Shown here: piece after piece, positions 41,248 through 53,269 of the stretch | Layout: every line of letters begins with the position of its first letter | Numbering within the stretch: position 1 is the stretch's first letter | Source: Paragordius varius | Taxonomy: Eukaryota; Nematomorpha | Reading direction: 5' to 3' | NCBI GenBank assembly: GCA_964247055.1 | Contig: OZ176053.1 | Span: 6,510,001 to 6,574,000 of the forward strand | DNA: 64,000 bases | Program-made: the position numbers and the translations under genes | Notes under the pieces: generated by a model | The model's database searches: none | The model's input: only the letters and a program-made list of their open reading frames with translations | Told to the model about the DNA's origin: nothing

Positions 41248-42275
41248 CACTGTGAGGAAAAACGGGGGTTAATTTTTTACAGAGATTATGACCAGTGAAA
41301 TTTGCCGCAAAAATTTAATTTGTTAACGGCTTAATTTTTAAAATTTTAAGAGAAAATCGAAATCGGGCAAAAAGTGAAAATTAAGATTAAAAATAATGTA
41401 AAAGTTAAGATATATAAATAGCTTAAAATTCTATAGTTAGTTTTTCTATAAACTCTTAGCTCAAAAGATGGCGGTTTTTTATATTAATTTTATTTGAAAA
41501 AAAAATTTATGAAACTACTATAAAATAATTTTTTTTAATTACATACTATCTAAACTCACTATTAAAATCTTTCTTATATATCTAAATAAAACTAAGTTTT
41601 TTGTTTTTTCATTTTTTTCTGGTTTATGAGTGTATAAAAATTTATACTGTTTTATTTTGGAATATTACATGAGTGGGAATCATTAAGTATATAATTTATG
41701 CAAAATAGGATATAAAAGTAATGGAATATCAACCAACAATCCTTACATTACTGTAACAAGTTTGTTTTAAAACAAATTAATTTTACTGTGATATGTACGG
41801 ATTTTTATTTGATTACACTGCTGGTATATTTTATTTTGTATTAATTTATATACTTTATTATCCCAATCATGTGAAATTCCAAAATAAAACAGTAAATTTT
41901 TTATACCGTCATAAACCAGATGACACACTACTGAAAATATAAAAATTAGAAGTTTTCTTATTGAATAAAATAAGCTAGTAAATAATCAAAAAAAATTATT
42001 TAATATAATTTCATAAAAAAATTTTTTAAGTGTGTTAAAAAAAACGCCATCTTTTAAACTTAGATTTTATGAAAATCCCTATCTAAATTTAAGTTATTTA
42101 TATATAAAATATCCTAACATAATATCTCAACTTTTATCATTATTTCTTGAATCAACCTTTATTACCCTTCAAAAACTAGGTCGTCAACAAATAAAAATCT
42201 TTGCGGCAAATGAATACGCTAGTCATAAGTTATTCATGAAAAAAATTATTGTTAAAAAAAATTTGGCACACAGTG
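41248..42275. mobile_element. 1.03-kb near-palindromic foldback element (long-TIR MITE)
   Basis: The two halves are imperfect inverted copies of each other almost to the middle. Ends: CACTGTG at 41248-41254 and CACAGTG at 42269-42275. Matching pairs going inward: TTTGCCGCAAA near 41300 with its complement near 42200; AAAAGATGGCG near 41465 with CGCCATCTTTT near 42048; TGGTTTATGA near 41622 with TCATAAACCA near 41911; ACTGTTTTATTTTGGAA near 41648 with TTCCAAAATAAAACAGT near 41877. The centre is about 41740-41800. Long terminal inverted repeats and no transposase make it a non-autonomous DNA element. No clear target duplication is visible, so the superfamily is open. A 121-residue frame at 42032-42397 is mostly its right arm, not a gene. 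Confidence 0.8.
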
Positions 42276-43363
42276 TAATGTACAGGTTAGAATCTATGTT
42301 TTTTATTTTCTCCTATTGTCAATGCTTCAAATGTAGAGACTTTGGAACTATTTTCCAAATGGGACCAAATATCTCTTTATATATTCAAATATTTTGATTT
42401 TTGGATACGCAGATAATGGTTTAATGCTTTTTAACATTGTTCATGAGCCTAGCCCAACTTCTAGCCATATTTGAAAAAAATTAACTAAAATATCGTTAGT
42501 TAAATAATTTCTCATCGTGTATTCCCCATGCGAAGGATCACAGTTAACAAATAAAATTGTGTCAAATTTAGAAAACTATATCCTAATGATTAGTTAATTT
42601 ACATATATAAAATGAGACTTATTCCTGGAAAAAAATATTTGATATTTATTTCGCAGAAATACACTATATTCGGTCAAATTATAGTAAACATTAGTGTACC
42701 ATTGTTTATAGTATGGTTAAAAATGCGTTATTTTTAATTCTATGAAAATCTATAGAAAAACATTAGTACAACCATTAATCTTAATTTGTCTTCATTTAAA
42801 GTTAGTTATAAAACGATATTTTATGATGGTACTTGTTAAATTTTTGTTTGTTTTATTTAACAAAATAAACTTTTTACCAAAAATAGCTCATGAGATTGTA
42901 TTATTATCAGCTAAACCGCTATTTCCTAAAATATTTTGTGAGGCTTATATTATAATAATAATAATATAGAAAGGTTAATTTGCGCTGCTTGTTTTTAAAT
43001 ATTACGTTTTTATATTTTCTAAAATGACGCTAGCCAAAACATAGATCACTAAAAATGATAACTCATGTCTCAAATAATAACCTTTATTATCAAATAAAAA
43101 TGATTTTTGTATACATTTATGGTATCTATCTACTCATAAAATATATAAATAAAAAAAAATTAATAATAACCTTCATCATACACTTCATATCATTTTACCA
43201 TATTTCACACATAACAGGTAAGTACAAAAAAAGAGCTATTAATTTATTTGATTTAGACCATACTTATTAAAAACCTTTTTTGCGTATTATCCTTTTTGAC
43301 CATTATCGTCAAAAGTTCAGGGGTAAAACCTTCAAAATTAACTCTAATTACATTGGCGAAAAC
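42276..43363. other. Spacer before the secreted-protein gene
   Basis: AT-rich, with chance open frames full of Ile, Lys and Phe (42742-42969, 43055-43270, 43280-43474). I see nothing functional until the TATA box at 43364. Confidence 0.45.
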
Positions 43364-43372
43364 TATATAAAA
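43364..43372 (+). promoter_or_regulatory. TATA box of the small secreted-protein gene
   Basis: TATATAAAA lies 78 bases before the ATG at 43450. That leaves about 30 bases to a start site near 43395-43400 and a 5' leader of about 50 bases. Position and sequence fit a focused TATA promoter, but no transcript data support it. Confidence 0.55.
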
Positions 43373-43449
43373 GACGCAAAATCTATAATGATACCATCCT
43401 TAAAAAATATATTTTACGCTTACTTTACACATCATCCTATACGAACGAA

Positions 43450-44252
43450 ATGGCCAAATTTACTGTTTTTCTAGCCCTAGCTCTCATTCTCGCTATTAGT
43501 TGGGTATCGTGTCAACCAAGTATAATCTAAAACATTTAATTTTTCTTTTTTATGATATGGTTTCTTTGATTTACATTAATTACCGGTCAGATCCAAGTGT
43601 CAATTATTTTATTACCAAGATATTTTGTTGATTAAGAAACTAAAATTTTGGTTGTTTGTATCCAACATGACCCTGGGTTTTCCAATGTTAAATTTAAAAA
43701 TTTGTTTATATAATATTTAAAAAACCCACTCTAAATAGTGTCTCAACTATTTTCAAAAATTATATCCAAAATTAATATAAATATAGAGTTATTAAGTAAT
43801 TATACCTGTTGATTAATATAACTGATTTCTCACAGATGCGGCATACATCAAGGAATTGCAAGATAAATTATATTCAGACTTACGCCATCAAATCGATTAC
43901 ATTGTGGCATATGGTAATTTTATTAAAACATTTAAAGATACATCAAAATAAGCCTTAATAAATGGTATAGATTTTAAAAATTAGCCCCTTTTTGTGTCTT
44001 TTTTTTTCAATTAATTTTTACTTTACGCATTTCACATTTGAATGCTATAATGTAATTTAATTTAAAAATGGTATATCCCTTGTTCGTCTATTATTTTTGC
44101 TTATTATTTTATCCATTTTTGGGGATTTTAAAAACCATATTGTTTACATTATAGGTTTGGATGCATTTTGCCGCAACCGGTGCATAACTGAAAGTAGAAC
44201 CTTGAGCCGATGTGCCGAATGTCCAGAAGATATACAGAAACAATTTCAATAA
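43450..44252 (+). CDS. Small secreted four-cysteine protein, 81 residues, unassigned
   Basis: Three exons, 43450-43519, 43836-43913 and 44155-44252, joined A/AT and G/GT in phase with normal acceptors (TCACAG, TTATAG). Residues 1-21 form a classic signal peptide (MAKFTVFLALALILAISWVSC), with cleavage likely near Cys21 or Gln22. The mature part, about 59 residues, has a charged, probably helical stretch (AYIKELQDKLYSDLRHQID) followed by CRNRC and then CAEC before the end. The last exon carries all four mature cysteines in the spacing C-x3-C-x11-C-x2-C, enough for two disulfides. I do not recognise the family. It could be a hormone-like, antimicrobial or other secreted peptide; the sequence alone does not say. 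A TATA box lies 78 bases upstream and AATAAA 127 bases past the stop. The neighbours have no evident link to it. Confidence 0.8.
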
Positions 44253-44307
44253 TTGGCTTTAACAACATTCTTTACACACCTATGGCATTTTCTAATATGT
44301 TATTTAA

Positions 44308-44311
<4 letters not shown>

Positions 44312-44348
<37 letters not shown>
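44312..44348. repeat. (AT)n microsatellite
   Basis: About 18 uninterrupted AT units just downstream of the secreted-protein stop codon, probably inside its 3' untranslated region. Confidence 0.9.
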
Positions 44349-44350
<2 letters not shown>

Positions 44351-44378
44351 ATTATTCAGCAATATGAGCAACTTGTTA

Positions 44379-44384
44379 AATAAA
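44379..44384 (+). terminator. Polyadenylation signal AATAAA
   Basis: Canonical AATAAA 127 bases after the stop codon of the secreted-protein gene and past the AT microsatellite. It is the first clean hexamer downstream. Confidence 0.5.
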
Positions 44385-44687
44385 TTTAGTTAATGCACAA
44401 ACTTTATTTTAATACTTGGACCACATACCAAAATATTGAGTGCGATTCGTTTGTTTGATAATTCAATAATTTAATTGTATGATATGGCGGTTGATCCAAT
44501 TAAATTGTAGAGTTGACTCATTTTTTTTTGAATTCAAAAAACTTATTTGAGCTTTATATTTTGGTACTAATAAGATTGTAATTAAGGTTTGAATCAGGAG
44601 AATTATATCGCTCCTTTTAATAAACATATTTTAAATATTGGTTTATTCTAGCTGTTGTAATTAATTATAGAGTAAAATCCTTAAATA

Positions 44688-45127
44688 CAGGGGTCGTCAA
44701 CCTAGGGCTCGCGAGCCAAACTTGGCTCGTTCGTGTGTTTTTATATGGCTCGTCAAAGTATTGAGAAAAATTTAAAAAAATTAAAATTTAGTAAGCGTAC
44801 CGACGGGCTGTAAATCATGACAACTTTTCAGAAAATTTAGCATTTTGTTTCAACAGACACTTTTATATAAAATGAATAGATGAAAAAACTATATTAATGA
44901 AGAAAACGATATCTCAATTTTTATTTAAAAAAGAGTGCGAAATTGCTAATCATAAACAAATTATTATTATTATTATGTGGCATGTAACGTTAAGAATATT
45001 TTTTTCGATTTTATTAATTTACTATTATGTTAGCATAGAGTACTATTTCAATTATATTTACAAGCGTAGGGCTCGCCTAAAATTTTCTATTTTGAAAATC
45101 GCTCACCAAAAGAGGTTGCGACCCCTA
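44688..45127. mobile_element. Non-autonomous hAT element (MITE), 440 bp
   Basis: The left end CAGGGGTCGTCAACCT and the right end, read on the minus strand as TAGGGGTCGCAACCTCT, form terminal inverted repeats of about 16 bases with the CAGGGGTCG start common in animal hAT elements. The flanks give an imperfect 8-base target duplication, CTTAAATA (44680-44687) and CTTTAACA (45128-45135), matching at 6 of 8. Subterminal repeats GGCTCG and CTCGC recur inside the left end. An internal frame from 44897 starts MKKTISQFLFKKECE, which vaguely resembles the start of hAT transposases, but there is no transposase domain. It is old, judging by the mismatched duplication. Confidence 0.82.
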
Positions 45128-45135
45128 CTTTAACA

Positions 45136-45623
45136 TATATATACATATTTAAAATTTGTTTTAGTTAATATTAAATTTATTTGGAAATAAAATTTGACAC
45201 AAAAGCCAAAAAAATTTAAACTTTTCTTCTAATAGAAAATGTTTCTGTGACCATATTTTGTAATTATTAATATTTATAATCTTTAAATTATAACATTACA
45301 TCTAAAATAATATATAGTAATTGACCAAGTATGCGCTGTAATAATCGAAATGGCTTCACAACCTAAAAAGCATTTGAATAATATTCATAATACCTTCAAC
45401 AATTGATAGGACAAGCCTTTATAATTTCATATATAAGATAAAATGTAAAAAAAATAGGTCCAGAATTTTAATAGCCAAAAAATAAAATTTATCAAAAATA
45501 TTTATTAATAATAAAGCTATCAGACGCCAAACACTTGGCAGACACTGTATTTATTATAGAATGCGCAATTCTAGATAACCAAATTTTATATACGGTTTAT
45601 ATGTTTTTTTGAAAAAAATTTAA
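45136..45623. other. Spacer before the EGF gene
   Basis: About 490 AT-rich bases that should contain the promoter of the EGF membrane-protein gene. I see no convincing TATA box. Confidence 0.4.
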
Positions 45624-48600
45624 ATGAATAGACAATCATTTTATTTATGTTGGAATTGCTTAATAAGTCTTTCCACCTTTTCATATTATAATGCTTATGA
45701 TTTTAGATATGAAACCAATCACGCATATCTTCATAATGAAACCTTAAAGCCATTTAATTATAACAATAATTTTAAATATATTAAAAATTCTTCAATTTCA
45801 TCCATAAACTATACGTTAAAGAGAATGACAAGAAAACACCCTATATTAAAGTCGCCCTTGGCCGAAAGTAATATGTTAAAAAATGGCTTATCTTACCATA
45901 ATAAAACAACACAGCTTTTATTAAATAATAATAATCATTCAAACTTTGTGCAAAATTTACCCAACAATATCATATCCAAAATTATATCATACAATTATTC
46001 CAACAAAAGTTTTTTGAATCTTGATTTTACTACCCAATACTATATTGATTTGAAAAATTTGTTTTTTGAAAATTTAAATACCTCTGCATTTGAAGAAAAC
46101 CCAAGCTCTGTTTATCTTGGTAACAATATTTTAAGTAATGACCCCAAAAATTTAAATAACATTGTTGAAGATACCGATTTAATAATTGATGATGATATTA
46201 ATGAGACAAAACCAACTATGACGGGCACAATGAGAAAATACGATATAAACAACAATCATAAAGGGTTAGCTATAAAATTTTGATTTATGCAAGTTTCTAT
46301 TTTACTAACAATCAAAAATAATCATTAAAATGTGATTAATTTTTTGAAAACAACTTTATATTAATTTAAATGGGTATATTTTTTTCATATAAGTTAGAGG
46401 ATTTACTTGAACAGCACGTTATGACAGTGTTTAAATATTTAAACATGCTGGTACACCCATGGTTTACCCAATTTTGCATATTTTACACATGTATAACAAA
46501 AAATTTTATAAATTATAAAACTAATTTATCTGAGGCCTAATAATCTATTAGGTTAAATTTTATATGGGTCCTCCATCCAAAATCCAGAATCATTTTTTAC
46601 ATTTTAAATAATAGACTCCAATAAGGATTCAATCACGCTACCCGTATATTGAACCTAAAACTATCCTACTAACTATTACAAAATGTTGGGTCCGAAAAAT
46701 GTGTTATAATATATCTAGTTTTGATAAAAGTTCTTGGTTAAAAAAATTTTTTAATACAAATAATTGGAATTATAGCCCCACACAGCGCACCTAAATAAAA
46801 TAATATTAAATTTTAATATTTACAATTTATTAATACAGGAAAAAGTTTTTTTACCATATTATAAAAGCTCTATATTTATTATATGGTCATTTTTGAGAAT
46901 TTGAGACTGGATTTATCTAATTCAGCTTGATTCATAATCTGTCAACCCTAATTCATACCTATTTCATATATACTAATGAATATTTTTACGAAGAAAACGA
47001 GGTGATCTATTGACAGTATTTAAATATATTAAAATTGCGTTGGCAAAATTGGAAAACATAAACAGCTGATTATCAAAATTACTTATTTGTGCAATAAAAC
47101 GCTATTACAGCTAAAATATTTAAATAAAACTTTAGATATATATAACCTTATTATAAAATTTCCAGACTTAATGATAACTTAATTAACTTTATTTTCTCAA
47201 ACGTAATCAATTCTTTTTATTGTGTGAATTTAGCAACATCCCATAAACACTTATATTCGTGAAAGTCAATTATTTTGTGTTCCTGGTATAAAATATATAA
47301 TTTTATAAGGTGTTTAATTTTATTTAAGAAGTCTATAAGACTTATCAACTGTTTAGGCCGTTTCGCTCTGGCCTTAAATTTTTTGATTTTTAGCTTCATT
47401 TACTCTAAAAAATTTGGTCAAATTCGACCTAAATGTTATAATAAACTTATATATTGTAAATTTAATTTAATATCTGGATTTATTTCAGAAATTCATAGTA
47501 TCTGCTAAATTTCTATTTCATTCTTTTCAGATATGCCAATACCCCAAAACCGTTTATCAACTCTCGCGCACATACAGCTTTACAAATGTTTAAATACAAA
47601 CATAAACCGATTCATAAATCGCTTTTATCTAGCTTTAAAACTGAAAATTTTAATAAAAGCATTATCACAATCGTTTCCCCAAATCTTTCTTCTTATAACT
47701 CAAACTGGCATTCAAAGAATGATAGTAATCATAATTTATGCAACAAAATAAAATGTAACACCAATGCTCTGTGTGATAAAACTCTACCCAATCACCCAAA
47801 ATGTCGTTGTAAGTATGGTTACGATGGTGATGGCATTACTTGTCGCGGTATATTATATATTATATTTTAAAATCAAAATTTGACATTGACCCCTGCCACA
47901 AAATCGATATAACATATTAGAAATTAATTTTGATCCATAATAATAATGTATTGTTGTTAATCAAGAAGCGCACTGCGGTTTGGTTAACTTTGTTAATGTT
48001 TAGCATTTATTCGGTGGTATCAGTCTTTATCGCCCCGATTAAACTGACTCGATCCAAATTTAAAAATGTACTTAGTATACAATGCAGATGCAGATTTATA
48101 ATATTTGTTCTAAGACCAAAGCCTGCCAAAATACATTTCAGATAGAATAATATAATTTGATATTTTTTGCTTTTAATAAACACTTCGTTACCTTTAAGAG
48201 TTGTTTTCTACCCCGGCAATTAAGAATAATTCAATATGATTTTTTTTAAATAAATCATTTTTTACAATAAAAGTCATTTATTGTTAAATAAGATGTACTC
48301 GCCACCGACATAATTTTAATTTGTTCTATGATAGCGACTTTCAGAGATAATTATTAAACAAAAAACTTTAATAACTATATCTTTCTTCATAGAGCTTATA
48401 CTTAATTCTATTAAACTGCGATGTTAGAACACTATGTAAGCTCAACATTACATATTAATAAAATAGGTGTTCTTATAAATATTTTATCATTGATTTTTTA
48501 GAGTTATTGTATCACAAAGATCGTCGCCTAAGGAAAAAGTTAAAACTTAAACAGGATTATATGAAGGATGTTCAAGGTATAATATATATTTTGAATCACA

Positions 48601-51600
48601 TTACATATTTTATAGTTCACTCAAAAAGGTAAGAAAAATCCGCACGCCAATATACGGTTTATACTAGATGCATTTGGTTCGAGTTATAAAATAAGTTTTG
48701 AACCTGGGAACATATGGAAAACTTGCATTTTTGTATAAATTTTCATCAAAGTCACAATTTAATTTATCGACAGCTATATTAAAACAAATTTTTAGTCTTA
48801 AATTATAATATAAATACTAGATGGGCATACATGTCGGATACCCCATATTTGCGGTAATGGGGAAGAATGTATCGAAATTGGTGCTAAAAATCACATTTGC
48901 ATTTGCAAACCAAATTATGAGGAAGACCACCGCGATAATGATTCGTTTAATACAAATTGTATTCCAGCAAATAAATTGAATGATACGCTTTTAAAATCAG
49001 CTAAAACTTATGCGAAGGTAAACTGATTGCAAATATAGATTGTAAATTAATAACATATATTACATTAGACACCTCATGCATGTTTGAGTTTTGATTGCGT
49101 ACGTGTTCTAAGCTATTTATGGTTGTATGTATTGACTAACTGAGCTTCTGATTTATATACAAATAGAACTTCAAAACAATGCATTATTATTAAATACTTT
49201 AAAAAGAAAAATACTAACAGTATGCACATTTATGCTGACTTATACACATTATTGATGGCCAACGGCAAAACAGTAGTGTATGGGTAAAAATGACAAAATG
49301 TTGAAATTAAATAATTGTTTCCCATCTTACAACATTAATATGTTTTAGTTATGTACAGAATTTGTATCGAAACACAGGCTACTCTATTAACGATTGGCCA
49401 ACAATAATGTGGAAAGGCCAGCTTAAAATGTGCATACTTAAAATTTGGTGGAAATCCTACATGTTATAATTGGTAATTTAAACCAAAATATTTACTCTTG
49501 AAACCAAGGAATTATGAAAGTAATAAACGACCACCGAAAAAACAATTTATGAATTTTGAAAAAATATAATTAACAAAATTAAAAAATGAGATCCAAAGTT
49601 TCTATTAACAGATAAAATATTGTTTAAAATGAAATTATATTATGCGTCAGGTTGCAAATGAAAAGGAGAAGTTGGCTAAAGAAATGGAATTTATGGCACC
49701 AATGCTCATAGCCTTGAAGGACGAAGGTGCCAATTATACATATTCCGGTAATTAAAATAAATTACTTGATTAACAAAATTCCATTCAATTTAAAATTAAA
49801 TCATATATTATATTCAATTTTTGGGTGTATGTAGGTATAATTAAAAATGCTTTCATTTTTTTAATCATGACGGAAAAATAATGAATTAATAATAAAATAT
49901 GGGAACGCGTTAGTAGCACAAATAAGTGATTATGAGATGTGACATTGCGTGTAGAAAACGATTCCTTATAAATAATGATTCATAGAACCGGAACTCTCTG
50001 AAAATAATCCTGTTTAGCGGGACCCCGTTCCATTGAGTAGAAGTTGTTTAAAAATATTTATATTTCAGCATACCCCGGTTAAATTTTATAGGAAAACTAA
50101 CTCTTACCCTGTTTTCTATACTATTTTTGTTAGGCTCAAACAAATTTTTAGTTTTCTATAATTTATTATTATCTTGTTTTTCATCAAGGAATATTTAACT
50201 ATATTTAATTATTTTAAACATTTAAGATAACGAAACAAATAATAAAAGTAACGAGGAATCTTTTGAAGATTATCAGTGCAGACAATGCAATCCATCAGGT
50301 TCTGAATGTTTGGTTGATGGCACGAAAACTAATTTTACCCAATGTATATGTTACCCTGGATATTATGGTTCCCACTGTCAACACAGAAGTAATCCATTTG
50401 AATATGTAATGTTTAATCAGCCAAATATGTCAAATATGTAGTTTAACTAATTAATATTTTTAGTAGGGAAACTGACCAAATTTCAAATCCAAATGGTATT
50501 CACGTTTATATAACAAAAAACAAATAATTTTAAGCAGCCGTCTAATAAAAAAAATTTTATACATCCTATTTTTATGAATCTAAATGACTAACTTTACAAA
50601 TCAATAGATACTAAAATTTTTATTAGATTCTGTAATAAACTTCGTCATATAAAGTAAAGCGTCTAAAATGTAAATAATCCAAGTTGTTATGGAGAAAAAA
50701 CGAAGTTAGTATGTAATTGCTTTTTTTTGCATATTAGTTTAACTTTCTATAAAAAATATGTGATATACCCGCTTAATACCTGATATAGAAAAAGTTAAAT
50801 GCTTGTTTAATGAATCAATATGTTAAAATTTGGTTTTATATTTTTCAAAGCTTGTTATTTAAAGTATTATCAGTATTTTGCTATCAATACTCAAAAAGCA
50901 ATTATATAACTTAATCTCGATTACCGAACGGGTTAACCACATGTTTTAAATTCAACCAGGGAGCCCATTAAATATAAAAATCATTATTTAAATTTTATAC
51001 ATTCAGTTTCATACTAAATTTTATAATATGTTTGATGTTATTTAACAATCATTGTTACGCTTTACATGATGATATCAAGTATCGTAAAGTTATAAAGTTT
51101 ATAGTATGTTGTGCAAAGTAACCATTTGATTAATGGGTAAGCTTTATAGCATATCTATTTAAATTCAACTGACTAAAAAGATTTTGAGTTAATTTTCTTA
51201 AAATGCCCCAAAATTATTTTTTGAGCCAAGGCTTATCCTGATGAAAATATCCCAACATTTGAAACTATATTTTTAACACTAAACTATGTAAAAGCATCAA
51301 CTCAGAATTACTTTAAACACTATAGCTTTTATATAATTTTTCTTTCAATAGCATTTCAGAGGCTTGATAGTTTGATAGATATTTAAAAATTTACAACAAA
51401 AAATTTATAATTAAATATGTCAACAATATGTTCAATTTTTAGATTATGTAAGTTTCAGAACAATGAAAAATATTTAGCTATTCTACACGAATTATCATAA
51501 AAGACAGTCTCTATTTATACAAATTTAAATTTTTTATGTAGTTTTAGTTAGTATAAATTATTATTTTAAAAATAGATTTGTTCTACATCAATGGGTACAG

Positions 51601-52420
51601 AAAGCAGACAATATATTACTATGTTGGACTTTTGTTTCTTATAGTTTTTATACTTACATCGTTGTGCGTAATAAATTGCTCATGCAAGTATGGACGTAGC
51701 AGGAATAGGTATATAATTATGATAGGAAAAATTATTAACGGTTTTTGTTAGTCAACTTTTATGCCTGCTATTGCAGATCACAATCATTGAAAGTCAAATT
51801 ATTTTAATATGCGTTCCTATTCATACCTATAGGTTTAAATATAATTTTGTTGCAATCCCTTTCTGTAATATAAAGGTCATATGGCGTTAAAAGTGGTAAA
51901 CGGCAAAACAAATACAAGGCTGATGTCAAACAATTATTTACTAGGAGAAAAAGAAGTTTTTTAGACAAAAGTAATATTGAATAAAATAACTCTCATAATT
52001 GATATTACTACATTTCCATATTTACATCCGTTATTAGAAAATAGAGAAGGTTATAGTTTTTTACATACATCTTCCAAATCTCCAGACTCCTATTTTACAT
52101 TGGGAGGTGAATACAGCTCGACCCCATCTTCAGTGGGTTCACACAACGATGATTTTCAACAAAGGGATTTAACTCCATTTGGGGATCAGCGCTTTGGAAA
52201 CAATAAAAATTTGACAGATATGAAAACCGCAATCTATTATTTGCCCAAAAACTATGGGGGTGCAATTATGACGGAAACAGAACTGGTCGGTAATGAAAAC
52301 GATGTTAAAACATTTTCCAATCATAACATATCAAGTGACAAACAGCTACATACATATAATAACGATGTATCCAAACCAAATCATGAGAAATTACATGTAA
52401 CAACTAATAACAATCTTTAG
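45624..52420 (+). CDS. Single-pass membrane protein with three EGF domains, 694 residues, unassigned
   Basis: Nine exons, all in phase: 45624-46264, 47531-47847, 48502-48576, 48821-49017, 49651-49747, 50227-50405, 51608-51708, 51876-51970, 52038-52420. Residues 1 to about 24 look like a signal peptide. Residues 25-280 are Asn/Ser-rich with many N-glycosylation sites. EGF1 is about 284-318 (CRCKYGYDGDGITC), EGF2 about 349-395, EGF3 about 460-493 (CICYPGYYGSHC). A membrane span at about 504-525 (YYYVGLLFLIVFILTS) is followed by Cys- and Arg/Lys-rich sequence and a tail of about 170 residues rich in Ser, Asn and acidic residues. This is a type I surface protein, either receptor or anchored ligand; I cannot name an orthologue. 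The exon 6/7 join is ambiguous: the phase-0 join (donor GTAATG) is used, and a phase-2 join starting at 51601 would change a few residues before the membrane span. Exon 1 ends at a non-consensus donor, GTTAGC. Two AATAAA signals lie just past the stop. Confidence 0.82.
46265..47530 (+). other. Intron 1 of the EGF gene
   Basis: A 1.27-kb AT-rich intron with donor GTTAGC and acceptor TTCTTTTCAG. The phase-2 donor and the single base before TAT GCC in exon 2 agree. I see no repeat or further exon. Confidence 0.6.
50406..51607 (+). other. Intron before the membrane-span exon of the EGF gene
   Basis: About 1.2 kb of AT-rich sequence. A stretch near 50680-50715 reads NNPSCYGEKTKLVCNC in one frame, EGF-like at a glance, but has no acceptor and a stop just upstream. 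I treat the whole stretch as intron, though a missed small exon cannot be excluded. Confidence 0.5.
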
Positions 52421-52446
52421 AATGAAATGAATGAAAACGCACAAAA

Positions 52447-52469
52447 AATAAATGTGTCATATGAATAAA
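52447..52469 (+). terminator. Paired AATAAA signals after the EGF gene
   Basis: AATAAA at 52447-52452 and 52464-52469, 27 and 44 bases past the stop codon. This implies a very short 3' untranslated region and supports the call that the coding frame ends at 52420. Confidence 0.6.
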
Positions 52470-53269
52470 AATATAGAATCAATTAAAAAAATCATTGTTA
52501 TAATCCGATTATCGCTAAAATTATAAATTTTGATTTGTCATATTGTAAAGCTGGGCGTCAGGCTGAAAGTACGGAAGAAAATACCAATGTGAAGCAACAA
52601 AAAATTATGTTAGTTGCTATCTTTGATATTTAAAATTTATAAGTTTATAAACCAGAAACATTTTTAAAACCTGTTAAAAAATTCTGATCGCTCACTCTTT
52701 GTGTTTTTTGTGTATTTTCTGGGCAATTGGTTTTAAAAATATGAGACGGTTAGAGCTTATACTTTTATATATATGCTTTAAATATATGGATTACAAATCC
52801 GTTCGGTTAAAAACGAATTCTAATTTGCGCACAATTTTTGATTTTTTTTTTATTTTAGTCATAAAAGGAGTCTATATTATCATGCAAAGTTTGCCTCAAT
52901 ATCTAAATTACTAATAGATTCGGGATATTTTCCTGTACACCATGGATGAAGGCATAATATTTTAGTCCATGTTTCAATTAAAATATATAATTATAATATA
53001 AAAAATGTGGACTGTTAAGCATATGGTTGCATACTATGTAGTCATCTCAGTGGATGCCAAATTATAAATCGCTGTTTTGAGATAACATAGATTGTGCGAT
53101 GTTGGCCTAGAAATTGGATAAATTCATTTCTTACAAAAACATAATTTTAATCTATATATTTATAAAAATGGAAAATGCTGGATTTGTGATCTGTTTCCGA
53201 AAAACCGGTAGACCCATTGTAATTCAAATGTCGAAAAATAATTATTAATGAATGCCCCGACAATAGCTT
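52470..53269. other. Spacer, nothing recognised
   Basis: AT-rich sequence between the EGF gene and the tandem repeat. The short plus frame at 52699-52914 shows no domain or family pattern. Confidence 0.4.

Noticed and set aside
42032-42397. 121-residue plus frame
   Set aside because: Most of it is the right arm of the palindrome, so the frame is a repeat by-product.
47930-48145. Possible extra exon of the EGF gene (QCRC)
   Set aside because: Exon 2 joins exon 3 in phase without it, and the stretch has no paired splice sites in frame.
50680-50715. EGF-like fragment NNPSCYGEKTKLVCNC
   Set aside because: A stop lies just upstream and there is no acceptor; most likely chance in AT-rich intron.
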